Assembly (NCBI GenBank): GCA_024811115.1
Contig: JAKOGH010000042.1
Coordinates: 186,001 to 250,000 of the forward strand
Reading direction: 5' to 3'
Length of the DNA: 64,000 nucleotides
DNA from: Terana coerulea
Lineage: Eukaryota > Basidiomycota > Agaricomycetes > Polyporales > Phanerochaetaceae
This document shows, in pieces, positions 1 to 9,539 of this stretch; the first letter of the stretch is position 1, and each line of letters opens with the position of its first letter. The translations under genes were made by a program, and so were the position numbers. Under the pieces are notes generated by a model. It was given only the letters and a program-made list of their open reading frames with translations. It ran no database searches and was not told where the DNA came from.

Positions 1-1298
1 CTCTGGCGTTCGCAAGCGAGGACGAGATGTTCCACTCAACGTTGTACGATTGGCTCATCGAGAGGGGCGTTGCGGACGAGCTCTTGGAGATGCGGCCGGT
101 GTATCTGGAGGCGCACCTTCGAAGAGAGCCTATCACCGTGCAGAAGTTCCAGCTGCTGTGGCAATTCTATGTCAAGGACGGGCAGCCATTACGTGCGGCC
201 GAGGTACTGGGTGCGCTGGCGGAGTCGACTGAGTAGGTCATCCAACTATTCAAATGTGATAAAAGTACTAATGCGTTTTTGCACCCTCAGATTTGACCTC
301 TCTCTCGAGGAACGCTTAGAGTACTTGACGTTGGCGGTTGGCAACGCCAAGTCTCACCCAATCTCCGCCGGCGGTCAGCACGAGACTGCCATTTCCTTCC
401 TGACGGACCTTGAAGAGAAGCTGGACGTTGCTGGAGTGCAGCTAGAGTTGTACAATACCCTACTGCCGCGTGCGAACGACCCGGAGGATGGTGCGAAGAT
501 TCAGTTGCTGGGCACGAGGCTCTTCACTATGACCGAGGTATGTATTGTCAAACTCACAGTTCAATTATATCCTAACTTCGATTTACAGCTCTACCAACTC
601 TACGCTGAGCCGTTCGACCTACCCATACTGAAGCTCATCATCTTCCACGTGTCTCAGCACCGCGATGAAGCTTTGGTCAAGCCCATCTGGAGTCATATTA
701 TCGAAGAGGGTGAGTAGCCCTTCCATCGCTCAATTATGGACTTCTACTCACCTCATTTTGCAGCCATCGACGGTGTTGACCCCAAGACCGCCTCAGACCG
801 GATAATGTCCAAGGTCATCTCGCTGGGTCACCGATTCTACCCTTCAGATAGCGCATTCCCCACGCGCCACATCGCGTCGCTCCTAGTCCGCTTCGAACTC
901 GCCAACAAAGGCCATGTAGCGCACGGCTGGGCTCCTCGTTTGCTCATCCAGTGCGGAGTGCCATACCACGAAGTGTGGGACATCCTGCATGAGATGTACG
1001 AATCTCAAGTGAGTCTTACTATCACTTCACCGTCGCATGCATCTCACAAGCTGCCGCTCAGATACCACCCTTCAACGACCAGGCCAACGTGCAAGCTCTG
1101 TCGTCGGATATCGCTGTCCTTCTCACCGACTGGTTGGACGACATACGGCGGCCGCAGTCGCTGGCGTCGCGGGGCGAGTTCCCAGTGTACAGGATAGACC
1201 AGGCAGTCGAGCAGTACCTCGCCGAACTCAACCCCAGCCGGACAGAAACAAAAACCGCGTACGAGGCCGTCAAGCGGCAACTTCGGCGGAATTGGTAA
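1..1298 (+). CDS. NUP170: Nucleoporin NUP170/NUP155, C-terminal part (5' end outside window)
   Basis: Scaffold nucleoporin of the inner ring of the nuclear pore complex. Only the C-terminal alpha-solenoid part is in the window. Five exons read through in one protein: 3-232, 291-537, 589-709, 764-1008 and 1062-1298, with four introns of about 51-58 nt that have clear GT..AG ends. Recognisable stretches are YDWLIERGVADELLEM, then EERLEYLTLAVGNAKSH, then LYAEPFDLPILKL, and a conserved end around WLDDIRRP and VEQYLAEL, closing with the stop at 1296-1298. These match the family's conserved C-terminus. No frame slip was seen. The first base is mid-gene, so length and N-terminal beta-propeller cannot be judged. 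Identification rests on recalled family motifs. Confidence 0.88.
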
Positions 1299-1562
1299 AT
1301 AGCGTGATTTGACACTGGATACCCTGTTGATAGCTTGTTGTACTCAATCCCATTCCTTCTGCTGTGTTCAATCCTTGATGTTGTACATTGTCTCTGAGTG
1401 CATAAATATGTGACAGATATTCGAGTTAACCAAGCAGGTGTGTCCGTGATTAGGAGACTTCCAGAATAGCATCTTCAGCGCGAAGGAGAATGCGCTTCAC
1501 ATTCCGCTCTGTAAGTCGGTATACTTTCCAGAGGGCGCTGCCGACGGGCATATCAGAGAGAC

Positions 1563-2379
1563 TCAGCCAGAATCATGGGAAGCAACACACCGGGCTGCTC
1601 CAATCATAATCACAGTGATGACCAGGAGGGCCGTGAAATCAGACGCACTCCGGCTCGTCCGTCGGAGGCTGCGCCTCAGGAAATGGCCGATGGGGAAGGG
1701 CAGTGACCAGAGTAAGTTGAGAAGAGACCCGGCTCCGACTGTCGGCAGGCCCAGCAGGAGGCGTCGCGCAAAACGGCCGAGAAGCGTGGGAGGGGGCTTT
1801 GGGGTGGGATAGCGCAGTGGCCGATTTCGCGAATACGTGCGGTCACCGTCGCACTGCGTGTCGGTCAGTACGCAGACTGCGGCGCGTATAACGTCTCGGA
1901 AGGTCTCCCATGGGTATACAATAAAGTAGGAGTCTTCTGAGGTGCCAGAGAGGAGGTATGTTGTTATGAAAGATGAGAAGAATAGCAGGAGTGTGAAGGC
2001 AATGGCAGTTAAGCCTCCTACGACAACTACATACTTGTCAGTAGGGGTGCTCCCGCGTGAAATTATGTAAAGCATACGCGGGTTACTGGCAATCCCAACA
2101 ACCTGAGTCCGAGCAAAACGATAGTGGTATCCGCACTGTGGGCATCTGTAGAACGCGCTCTGAGACGTGGATGAATTTCGCCAACGGTATAGGCATTTGA
2201 CGTGCACATACTACAGCACAGTGAGCATTTCAGCCGCGTCTTCTGCTTGAATGATTTCTGCATTTGCTCACGCTGACAGAACCCTTGCAAAGGCACGGCC
2301 GAATGAGCCTCCCGAGCTCTGGGTCCTCTCCATCGAGACAAATACGGCACTGCGGGGGACTCCTCTGGTTGCGTCGCAT
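1563..2379 (-). CDS. RING-CH (MARCH-type) membrane-bound E3 ubiquitin ligase
   Basis: Small membrane E3 ubiquitin ligase. A RINGv/RING-CH zinc finger is read across two exons: exon 1 (minus strand, 2379-2272) carries CRICLDGEDPE then CLCKGS; a 61-nt intron (2271-2211) follows; exon 2 (2210-1563) gives HVKC and then CPQC. That is the C4HC3 order of the MARCH family. Downstream are a strong hydrophobic segment (VVVVGGLTAIAFTLLLFF), a second weaker one (LLLGLPTVGAGSLLNLL) and a C-terminal one (FTALLVITVIMIG), so the protein should sit in ER or other internal membranes. I chose the ATG at 2377-2379 because it is in frame with the RING; an upstream ATG at 2420-2422 is out of frame unless another intron exists. 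The 5' side faces a transposon insertion. Confidence 0.8.
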
Positions 2380-2504
2380 TGTCAGTGCCGTTGGCACCGT
2401 CTCGTTCGGTTTGTTCTGGCATTATAGCAGGTATTTGGCACACGAAAGAGTGAGTGAGAGTTAGAACTGAGATACCATGAATACGTGGTCGAAGTTGTCA
2501 GAAG

Positions 2505-2512
2505 GTCCGGTG
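2505..2512. repeat. Target-site duplication, left copy
   Basis: The octamer GTCCGGTG lies directly before the first base of the left inverted repeat. It is identical to the octamer directly after the right inverted repeat (3606-3613). An 8-bp duplication is the hallmark of hAT-superfamily insertion. Confidence 0.9.
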
Positions 2513-2544
2513 CAAGGGGCGTCCGATCCAACAATCTTCGGTAA
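2513..2544 (+). repeat. Left terminal inverted repeat of the hAT-like element
   Basis: 32 bases that recur as the reverse complement at 3574-3605 with one mismatch (position 16 of the repeat). Similarity stops abruptly on both sides of the 32 bases. Confidence 0.9.
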
Positions 2545-2854
2545 CGAACTACCCCGGGTTAACCCTGGCGCTTATTGAACGGGGTCCTCAGGTACAGTGA
2601 GATCCCGTCAGAGATTTCGTTCTCACGGTGCTCATGCAGAGGCGCGACGTCGCCCGACCAGTTTCTTCCACCAACCTCGCTTAACACGACGTTGCGGGAC
2701 GGTCAGGCAGTGTCCTGTGAGCTGCATGGTCAGCTTCACAGGCAATTATGCTGCCTGACTTGTGTTCTGTAACGTCGTGTAATGTCTCTTTACCTAGTTT
2801 CTCGTCTTTGGTTTCCAGTCTTCCCTCGTCGTTGGATTTTGGAAGAGGCTGGAT

Positions 2855-2873
2855 GAGAGAGAGAGAGAGAGAG
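2855..2873. repeat. (GA)n microsatellite
   Basis: About nine and a half GA units in a row, inside the hAT-like element. No other function seen. Confidence 0.85.
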
Positions 2874-3573
2874 CAGAAGATGGGAGGTCTTGAGGTGGAA
2901 TGAGGGCGGATTAGGTGAGTTATGTAAATCTCTCGGTCCAATATGACCTTACACTGTTCTGTTCATAGAATCTCGCAGCCCATACCTCAGTAGCCCCCAT
3001 GACCCTTTTCGCACCCACGAACGACTCGATCTTGCCTCGACCGACGCAACTCACAATCCTCCATTATCTCCTATTGTAAATTCCCAGTACCTCGAATACA
3101 ATGCAGCAATGCCGATACCTTCCACTCCACTCAGTGACCAGCTGTGGACTTTGCCTGGCTGCACTAAGCAAGTCATGTAAGCTGGTACTTTCCGTTCCCA
3201 CTAGAAACTCTTTGCGGTTGTATCAATGGCTCAAGCATTATGCATCATGAATCAGTGAACTGTTGACTGGGTTCTGTGAGCCCGGTCGCGGAAGTGTGCG
3301 ACACCTCCATAACCAGTGGTGTACAGTTGCCAGTGTCAGATCCCTACCCCATTCACTTCACTGTACATCCTACATCTTCAATCACTCATCTAGAGCATAC
3401 AGTAGTATAATACTTGTCTTCTGGTGCATACATTATCCTCTACTTTGTGTACTAGAAACTTGGTACGCATGTCTTGAGTATCTTGCGCGACCGCAGCTTC
3501 CATATTTGGTATCTTAGTCAGCATACAGCTCGGGGTCCCTCAGGCGCTTCTCGGGCGCTCTCTCAGGTGCCCA

Positions 3574-3605
3574 TTACCGAAGATTGTTGAATCGGACGCC
3601 CCTTG
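3574..3605 (-). repeat. Right terminal inverted repeat of the hAT-like element
   Basis: Reverse complement of 2513-2544 with one mismatch. It ends 171 bp before the proposed ATG of the mitochondrial carrier gene. Confidence 0.9.
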
Positions 3606-3613
3606 GTCCGGTG
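3606..3613. repeat. Target-site duplication, right copy
   Basis: GTCCGGTG directly follows the right inverted repeat and matches 2505-2512 exactly. Confidence 0.9.
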
Positions 3614-3776
3614 GGATCTGTGCCGCCACAAGCGCCTGTGCGGGGAAGGGGACGCCACGTGGGGGCACGCTTAATTGGCCCCCTGCAAGCGCCGAGAGTA
3701 GAATGGACTGCCAGTGACCGCCAGGCAGACCGAGCCTTTCAACTACCTCTACCTGTCCTTGCGCGGTGTGGACGGC

Positions 3777-5215
3777 ATGGCTGAACCCAGCGAAAGCGGG
3801 CATGTGCGTCTGGTGGGCGCCGTGGCCGGTGTGGGCAGTGGTAAGTGCGACACTCCGTTTGCTGTCTGGACGCGTCCGAACGTCACGGTCTGAGCTTTGC
3901 CATTTCCCGCCACGTCTGACCAGGTCTGACTAAGGTCAGTGAGTCCCTGTATAGTGTCCTATGTTGGTAATAATGAGTTGCAATGCGCTAGGTCGCGGTC
4001 GGACATGGGTATGTTCCTGAGGTTGGTGATCTCTGAAGTGAGCAATGCCCTGGAAACTCCACAATGATTTTAATCCTGAACTTCGGAGTACAGGTAGGTC
4101 AATGAACGAACATCTCGCAGGTTTGATACGGTGAAAACTCGGTTACAATGCTCTCCTCCTGGTACATACCGCGGGGCTATCGACTGCATGACACGTATTA
4201 TTCGGAATGAAGTAAGTTTGAATTTTAATAGCGTCTGGCGACCCCAACTGACCATTGTTACAGTCAGTGTTTGCTCTATACAAGGGTGCCACGCCTCCTG
4301 CAGTGGGCTGGGCGGCCATTGACTCCGTCCTTCTGGGTTCCCTGCACAACTACCGCCTCTTCCTAGTTCGCCATCGTTTTACTGAGCCCACTCCCGGCTT
4401 GGCCGCCGTTGAACGCTTGACGCTGACCGGTCATGGCATTGCTGGTCTCGGTGCCGGCCTGACAAGGTAAGTAAGTCATCCTTCAGACCGACGTTGATTA
4501 ACGATGACCTGGGTTGATAGCGCACTCCTCGCGACACCCATGGAGCACCTCAAAAGTAAGTCCGCGTTTGCATGGCAGTAACATAACCTGAGGACAACCT
4601 GCAGTCAAGCTCCAGATGCAGCACCAGCGTGCTGTCGAAGACCGGGTCTACAAAGGGCCCATCGACTGCGCGCGCAAAGTCGTGCAAAGCAAAGGAGTGC
4701 TGGGTCTTTGGGCGGGCTTCACAGGGAGCTTGGCGTTCAGGGCAAATTTTCTATGGATGTTCCTCTCGTTTGAAGCACTCATGCGAGGGTTCTCACAACT
4801 CGACGGTACCAGATTCCAGGTGCCTACCAATCTTTTCACTGTGAGCATACAATGTTGATCTTCACTTACTTCAGATGAGTACTGGGACGGCGAACTTCCT
4901 CTCAGGTGGGCTCGGATCCTTCGCATTCTGGTTTATGGCCATCCCAGCGGACAATATAAAGAAGTATGTGGTTTATTGGCTGGCTGCCATATATTCAGAC
5001 ACTGACCACAGCAATCAGTCGTATGATGGCTGTTCCTCACAACGCAACACGGCCGAGCTTCCTTGGAACAGTGCGACAAATCCACGGCGCCGCCGGCCTG
5101 CGGGTTCTTCGCAGGGCTCTCCCCATGCCTGCTACGAGCGTTCCCATCGAATGCCTGCGCCTTTTACGTTTACGAAGGGCTACTGAGGACTCTAAACGCC
5201 GAGAAGGTGCGCTAA
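3777..5215 (+). CDS. Mitochondrial carrier family protein (divergent, last exon frame-shifted)
   Basis: Inner-membrane solute carrier with three repeats. Exons by eye: 3777-3840, 3924-3934 (11 nt), 3992-4008 (17 nt), 4121-4211, 4264-4466, 4521-4555, 4605-4819, 4875-4963 and 5019-5215. The three carrier signatures read GHGFDTVKTRL, ATPMEHLKIKLQ and AIPADNIKNRM; the first lacks the usual proline (PxD becomes GFD). In the last exon the frame slips by +1 near 5085-5100, between GTVRQIHGAAG and GFFAGLSPCLLRAFPSNACA; the rest ends in NAEKVR and a TAA at 5213-5215. Substrate is unclear; the layout resembles the YMC1/CRC1 and SLC25A45/47/48 group. A transposon sits in its 5' flank. Promoter insertion, frameshift and lost proline together allow it to be a decaying gene, but frame slips are common in this window. 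Confidence 0.75.
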
Positions 5216-5394
5216 GCAGCAACTCAATGACGAGCAGTATCCTGACATGCCTGAACAGACTCGTCATTGATATGGACCATACCTTTAGAGTGCTCTCACA
5301 CGTTACAGTCATTTCCTAGAGAACAATCCATGCATGCAGACACCGAGCGATATCATTCTGCACCGGGAGCAACGTTTGAATCGAAATGGTACAG

Positions 5395-7310
5395 CTAAGG
5401 ATTCCATTTCTCTTTCACCCAACCAAACAACCCCTTCTCCTTCTTCTCCGCCTCTAACCGCATGAGGTCATCGTCCGAGAGCTTTATCGTCTTCTCAAAC
5501 AAGCCCTCGAGGCCTGTGGGCTCTTCGGGTGCAAAGAACCTTTGAGGACGCAACATGAAGTTGTCGTTGCGCATCCCGTTGAGCCTACTCCCACTTGCTC
5601 CCCGGTTTGTTTTGCGAGCGGGCTGTATCGGCGACCAGTCCATGGCATCCGGATCTCTCGGCCTGTCGTCGTCTTCATCTTCCATAGCGCAGTCATCGTC
5701 CACGCCGAAGTCCTCGTCCATCCCGGTTGGTGATCCTGGGACTTGCCCATTACCGTACCCATTGGCCTGCGAATGTGCATTCGCATGCGAGAAGGACGGA
5801 AGACCGAATATAGGGCCAGGTGTGTGCGAGCGTGCGTTGGGGTTACGAGCTGGCTTGTTGGATAGCGTGAGAGCAGAAAGCAACTCGGGTGGTTCGGCCA
5901 GAGGAGTTGCTTGACGTGAAGGGTTGAGTGAATTCGACGGAGGAACGGATGGCCGGTGAGAGAATTGTTCCATCAGGCGCACGGGTGGAGGACGGTCAAT
6001 TCGGAGGATGGTCATGGAGCGTATGAGAATCTGACGAAGAAAACGTCAATGGAAGTGCACGTAATCCGAGAGGCAAGAGTAATACTGACGGATAACTCCA
6101 GTAATAGGGAGAAATAAGTGTACCACATCATCCTATGGTGTAGCGCTCCATGTGGTGCCGATGCATCATCTTGTATGTGGAGGAGATCCCAGGAAGGGTA
6201 GAAGAGGTATACTGAGAATAATATTGCAGATGTTGTCCGTGAAAGCCAAGCAACGAACTGTAAAATCTGCGTGCCAAATTAAACATAGGATCAGTTTCGG
6301 CGATCAGACTAGAGCGTTGACGACACACATTATATTCTCGTTTTCGCCTCAGCCGGACTTCTCGACCTTGCAGTTGCGACTTCCTCAAGGAGGCATATCT
6401 TGGCTCCCAGGCTGTCCACACAATGGAGAGGATAGCAAGACCAGGCAAGCTTGCACGTAGCCATAGTGGCAAATTCGGCAGATTGTAGTGTGTAAGAACT
6501 ATAGGGGCGTCTAAGTGTACAGCCGCAGAAACATGAGTACTTCACTCACCGGCGCCGTAAGAGCACACTGCACTGACCAACGTCACAACCCATAGCGCCC
6601 CTCTTATTCTCCATAACATAAGCTGCCTTTCCAGCGCTGCTCTTTCCTTCTGCGACTGACTTCCCGAACTACGTCTTTGTCGCTCCTTCCCCTTCCCTTT
6701 GCTGTTCTTCAGCATTGCGCCGAGGGCACTGGTCCGAGCCATATTGTCTCGCTGTTTGATTTCTTCTTCTACGGCAGGCATACATGATGTGCATATTTGA
6801 GGGTATCGGGCTTCGAGGGAGGCGCGATGTGCTGGGAGTTGGGCCGATAGCCGAGCGTAATTTGGGTCCTATAAATATTCGTAAGGACGTTACGACCGAG
6901 GCACCAGCCTATAGAAACTTACGTTCGGTGGTGGCAGGTAGTTGGAAAGGAGGTTGGTCACGAGCATTTGATTGGTTTGACATGTATGGCAGAACAATGT
7001 CTTGCCATACGTTGCAGGAAGTCGGTCCTTCCTAGGCGAAGCTGTGGCACCAAGCCGGCCCCAACGATTCGGAGTCAGCCCCAATATAGTACACCTACGT
7101 CTGCTACCACGGACCTCGTTTCGCAAAGGACCGTGCATTTAGCGTTTCATCGTGCATAGCAGGGTCGTCAGACATGATTTCTCCACGGGCGTCGAAGCGG
7201 TTCCAACATCCACACTCCGAGCAGCGAAACGAGCGCGGGTCGCGAGGATGGACTTCGCATTGACAGAAGAAACAGGAGACGCGTGTAGGCCGACGGAGGA
7301 GTTTCGACAT
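5395..7310 (-). CDS. IMA1: Ima1-type inner nuclear membrane protein
   Basis: Integral protein of the inner nuclear membrane (fission yeast Ima1, animal Samp1/NET5), thought to link the envelope to chromatin and cytoskeleton. The N-terminal Ima1 domain has the typical paired zinc ligands: CFFCQC, then CSECGCWNRFDARGEI, then CHTCQTNQ, then CTSC. A transmembrane helix follows (LWVVTLVSAVCSYG), a second lies in LPGLAILSIVWTAWE, and a third near YFSLLLELSILIRS. The C-terminal exon (to the stop at 5395-5397) is a low-complexity nuclear tail with an acidic stretch and ends LFGWVKEKWNP. The start at 7308-7310 gives the short MSKLLRRPTRV lead before the first zinc pair. Joining exons at GYGAG|VLTHYNL and YYSQ|MMWYTYF keeps one frame throughout. 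Confidence 0.85.
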
Positions 7311-7691
7311 AGTGGTGGGTTGGTCGCCGGTGAGAAGTTCTGACGAAAGCAGTGCGAGAGCGGGCGGACAACAGAGACAACAAGAAGACAGCAAGTAAGA
7401 GAGGAGACTCGAGCTTGAGGTCCAAGCTATACTATGGGGCAAACAAAGGGATCCTTGAGACAGAGTCGGCGTGTTGGCGTGGGCCGCGGCCGCAGGCAGT
7501 CGGAGAACAAGAGATGAGCGCCGTGCTCGGCAGCCGGGCATTGTGGCGGCCACGTGCGTTTGCCCCTCTGAGTCCGTCCAATCGGCGCTTGTGGCAGCTT
7601 TGTTTTGTACGCCGTAGGGTAACACCCTGGGGCCTGTAACACCGTGTACGCCGTCATAGCCTCGAGCTATGTACTGCTTACATGCTCTTCA
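7311..7691. promoter_or_regulatory. Divergent intergenic region, Ima1 / SNAP43-like
   Basis: 381 bp between the starts of two genes on opposite strands. It must hold both promoters. No TATA box or other defined element could be assigned by eye, and no convincing coding potential is present. Confidence 0.5.
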
Positions 7692-9162
7692 ATGTCCACC
7701 TCTCCTATACCGTCTGTAACGCGCGGAGAAATTCTTTTGCAACCCTCTTACTTCACGTCGTCTTTGTTCGTCACCCCCTTGCGCGAAGACATCGCGCGGC
7801 TCGTGGAAACATTCGCCCATGCGTACTTACAACCCAACCCTCAGCCGCCGGATAGCGGCGAAGATGTTTTCATGCAGAACGCTGAGGATATTCTGTCCGG
7901 AGCAGCCCATGCAGATCCTCCGCTTTCGATGACAGCAGCTAGGGAACCATTCGGTTTCTTCAAGAAGGTATGGGCAGACCAGGGTTGGGCGTGGTTCCAC
8001 CTCAAGGTGTTTGACGCAAGGGCTAGAGAGACGTTCATTCGCATAGTTCTTCGCTGCTTCTCAGGTGCACCCCTCTGCTTTTTTCAACCGTTCAAGGTTG
8101 ACGTTCGCTTCTAGAATACTTTGTGGAAAGTGTCAATCCATTGGCCCAGACTGTGGCTCTTTTTGGAATGTACACATTCTACATGACGCAGCCTTCAACT
8201 TCGGCGCCATCCTTGTACTCTGTGAAGCATGTTTCACTGCCGATAGGTACGTCTGCGTTTAGCCCGCTCCAGCTGAAGCACTCTGATCTGTCGCGGTTAT
8301 AGACACATACGAGACCTTGCTTGCCCTTCCGGCACAACTGTCGACTCCGCACCTTCAGCCACTCAAAGCGCACGCAACTCATCTGCTTAGCAAGTTGTTG
8401 TCCATGCAAGCATTCCATATTCTACCCAAGACCTCGCTGCGTGCCCAAAATCCCAGCAATTTGCCAAGGGAACTTTTTATCGACGACGGCTTCGACATAT
8501 CTGCGGAAGGGACTGTTGAAAAGAAGAAAGGACGTCCGTCGAAGCGGGACAAGGCAAGAAAGGCCAAGGATGCCGTCGGGGCATTGGACAAATGGCTGGA
8601 TAAGAACACGTACACGTATCCAGAAACCACCACAGAAACGGGCCCTGGCTCTGAACCGACCATTGCGCAGACCAATCCAGCAAGGACGACGCATACACTC
8701 ATATCCCATCCTCCGTCTGTCTCTCGTGCCATATACACAATCGAGAAAACACAGCTATTGAATAAGATCGACCCATCACACGCAGATCCTCGAACGGTTT
8801 CAAGTACCCACAACGCGCCTGAAGAGCCGTCGCTGGCTGACGTCGGGCCAGTATCGGCCTCTCGACCTCTGGACCATCTTCAGCGCATCACGGACACGCA
8901 TGGTTCTCCTGACCGCAGGGCCCTGGTCCGAGCGAACGAGGCTGTTCTCACACGGCTCAAGAAGATTGACGAAATGGCGGCGGAGCGTGGGCTTGAGGTC
9001 GGGGGCGAAGGTGGGGAGAAGACAGGGTTGGCTAGGGTGGACAAAGCCGTACGAGAATTCAGGGAAGGCGAAGCGAGCAGCAGGGGCGGGATACTGAGCC
9101 TGCTGGAAGGGGCGGGGTTGGGCGCCGCTGTCGGGTCGAAAGACGAAGGGCGGTCGGGATAG
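7692..9162 (+). CDS. snRNA-activating complex SNAP43 (SNAPC1)-like subunit
   Basis: Likely subunit of the complex that recruits RNA polymerase II or III to small nuclear RNA promoters. Three exons: 7692-8064, 8115-8246 and 8303-9162. The conserved N-terminal part reads LREDIARLVETFAHAY, FGFFKKVWADQGWAWFHL, then the typical AQTVALFGMYTFYMTQP and SVKHVSLPIDTYETLLAL, which follow the SNAP43 pattern of a helical repeat ending in a beta region. The rest (from about residue 200) is charged and low in complexity, with a basic KKKGRPSKRDKARKAK stretch that may be a nuclear signal. About 455 residues, close to family size. I chose MSTSPIPS as start; an earlier ATG at 7668 or so is in frame but gives an atypical lead. 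Family call is from recalled patterns. Confidence 0.68.
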
Positions 9163-9539
9163 TGAAAGCAGGTCCGAGGATGCCACGCCTGGTGGCGGTC
9201 TCAAACTGACAGACGGTGATAGCCTGGATGCGACCCTGCATGTTGTGTCGTTATTTCTGGCTGGACAAGCTTCCGTCAGTGCAATATAATCTGCGTTGTC
9301 CTCACCCTCAGATTGCCGCCGTTGCTGTGGAGAGCAGGGTGTGAATCGGTCGGTTCGGTTCGCTGTGACGCTGCGTTAGGCGCCGACCACTTTGTATCCT
9401 TCCCCTCACCTCGTCCTCAACCTCGTCTTGTACTTTCACATCGGTTTCCCTCCTCTCACTCTCGCCGTTTTACTGTTTATATATCCACTGTCTCTCGTTT
9501 GTACACTCTTTAACGTCCCGCTCGTCTAGCGGCGTCACC
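9163..9539. promoter_or_regulatory. Intergenic region upstream of KRE6-like copy A
   Basis: 377 bp between tandem plus-strand genes. The last ~130 bp before the ATG are pyrimidine-rich (runs of CTC and TTC), as is common just upstream of fungal starts. Nothing else stands out. Confidence 0.45.

Larger units (their letters stand above)
2513..3605. mobile_element. Non-autonomous hAT-like DNA transposon (1,093 bp)
   Basis: Both ends carry a 32-bp terminal inverted repeat (2513-2544 and 3574-3605) that starts CAAGGGGCGTCCGAT and differs at one position (C versus T). Each end is flanked immediately by the same 8-bp word, GTCCGGTG. TIRs starting C-A-rich-GGGGCG with 8-bp target duplications fit the hAT superfamily. 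The interior has no reading frame beyond about 85 codons and no recognisable transposase motif, so the element is non-autonomous (a large MITE) and would need a transposase from elsewhere. A GA microsatellite lies inside. The element sits between the divergent starts of the RING-CH ligase and a mitochondrial carrier. Superfamily assignment is inference from TIR and duplication length. Confidence 0.88.

Noticed and set aside
2681..2941. Open frames inside the hAT-like element
   Set aside because: Up to about 85 codons, no transposase motif, overlapping a GA repeat; not treated as genes.
7644..7691. Earlier in-frame start for the SNAP43-like protein
   Set aside because: It would add a hydrophobic lead that does not fit a nuclear protein; the ATG at 7692 gives a typical short N-terminus.
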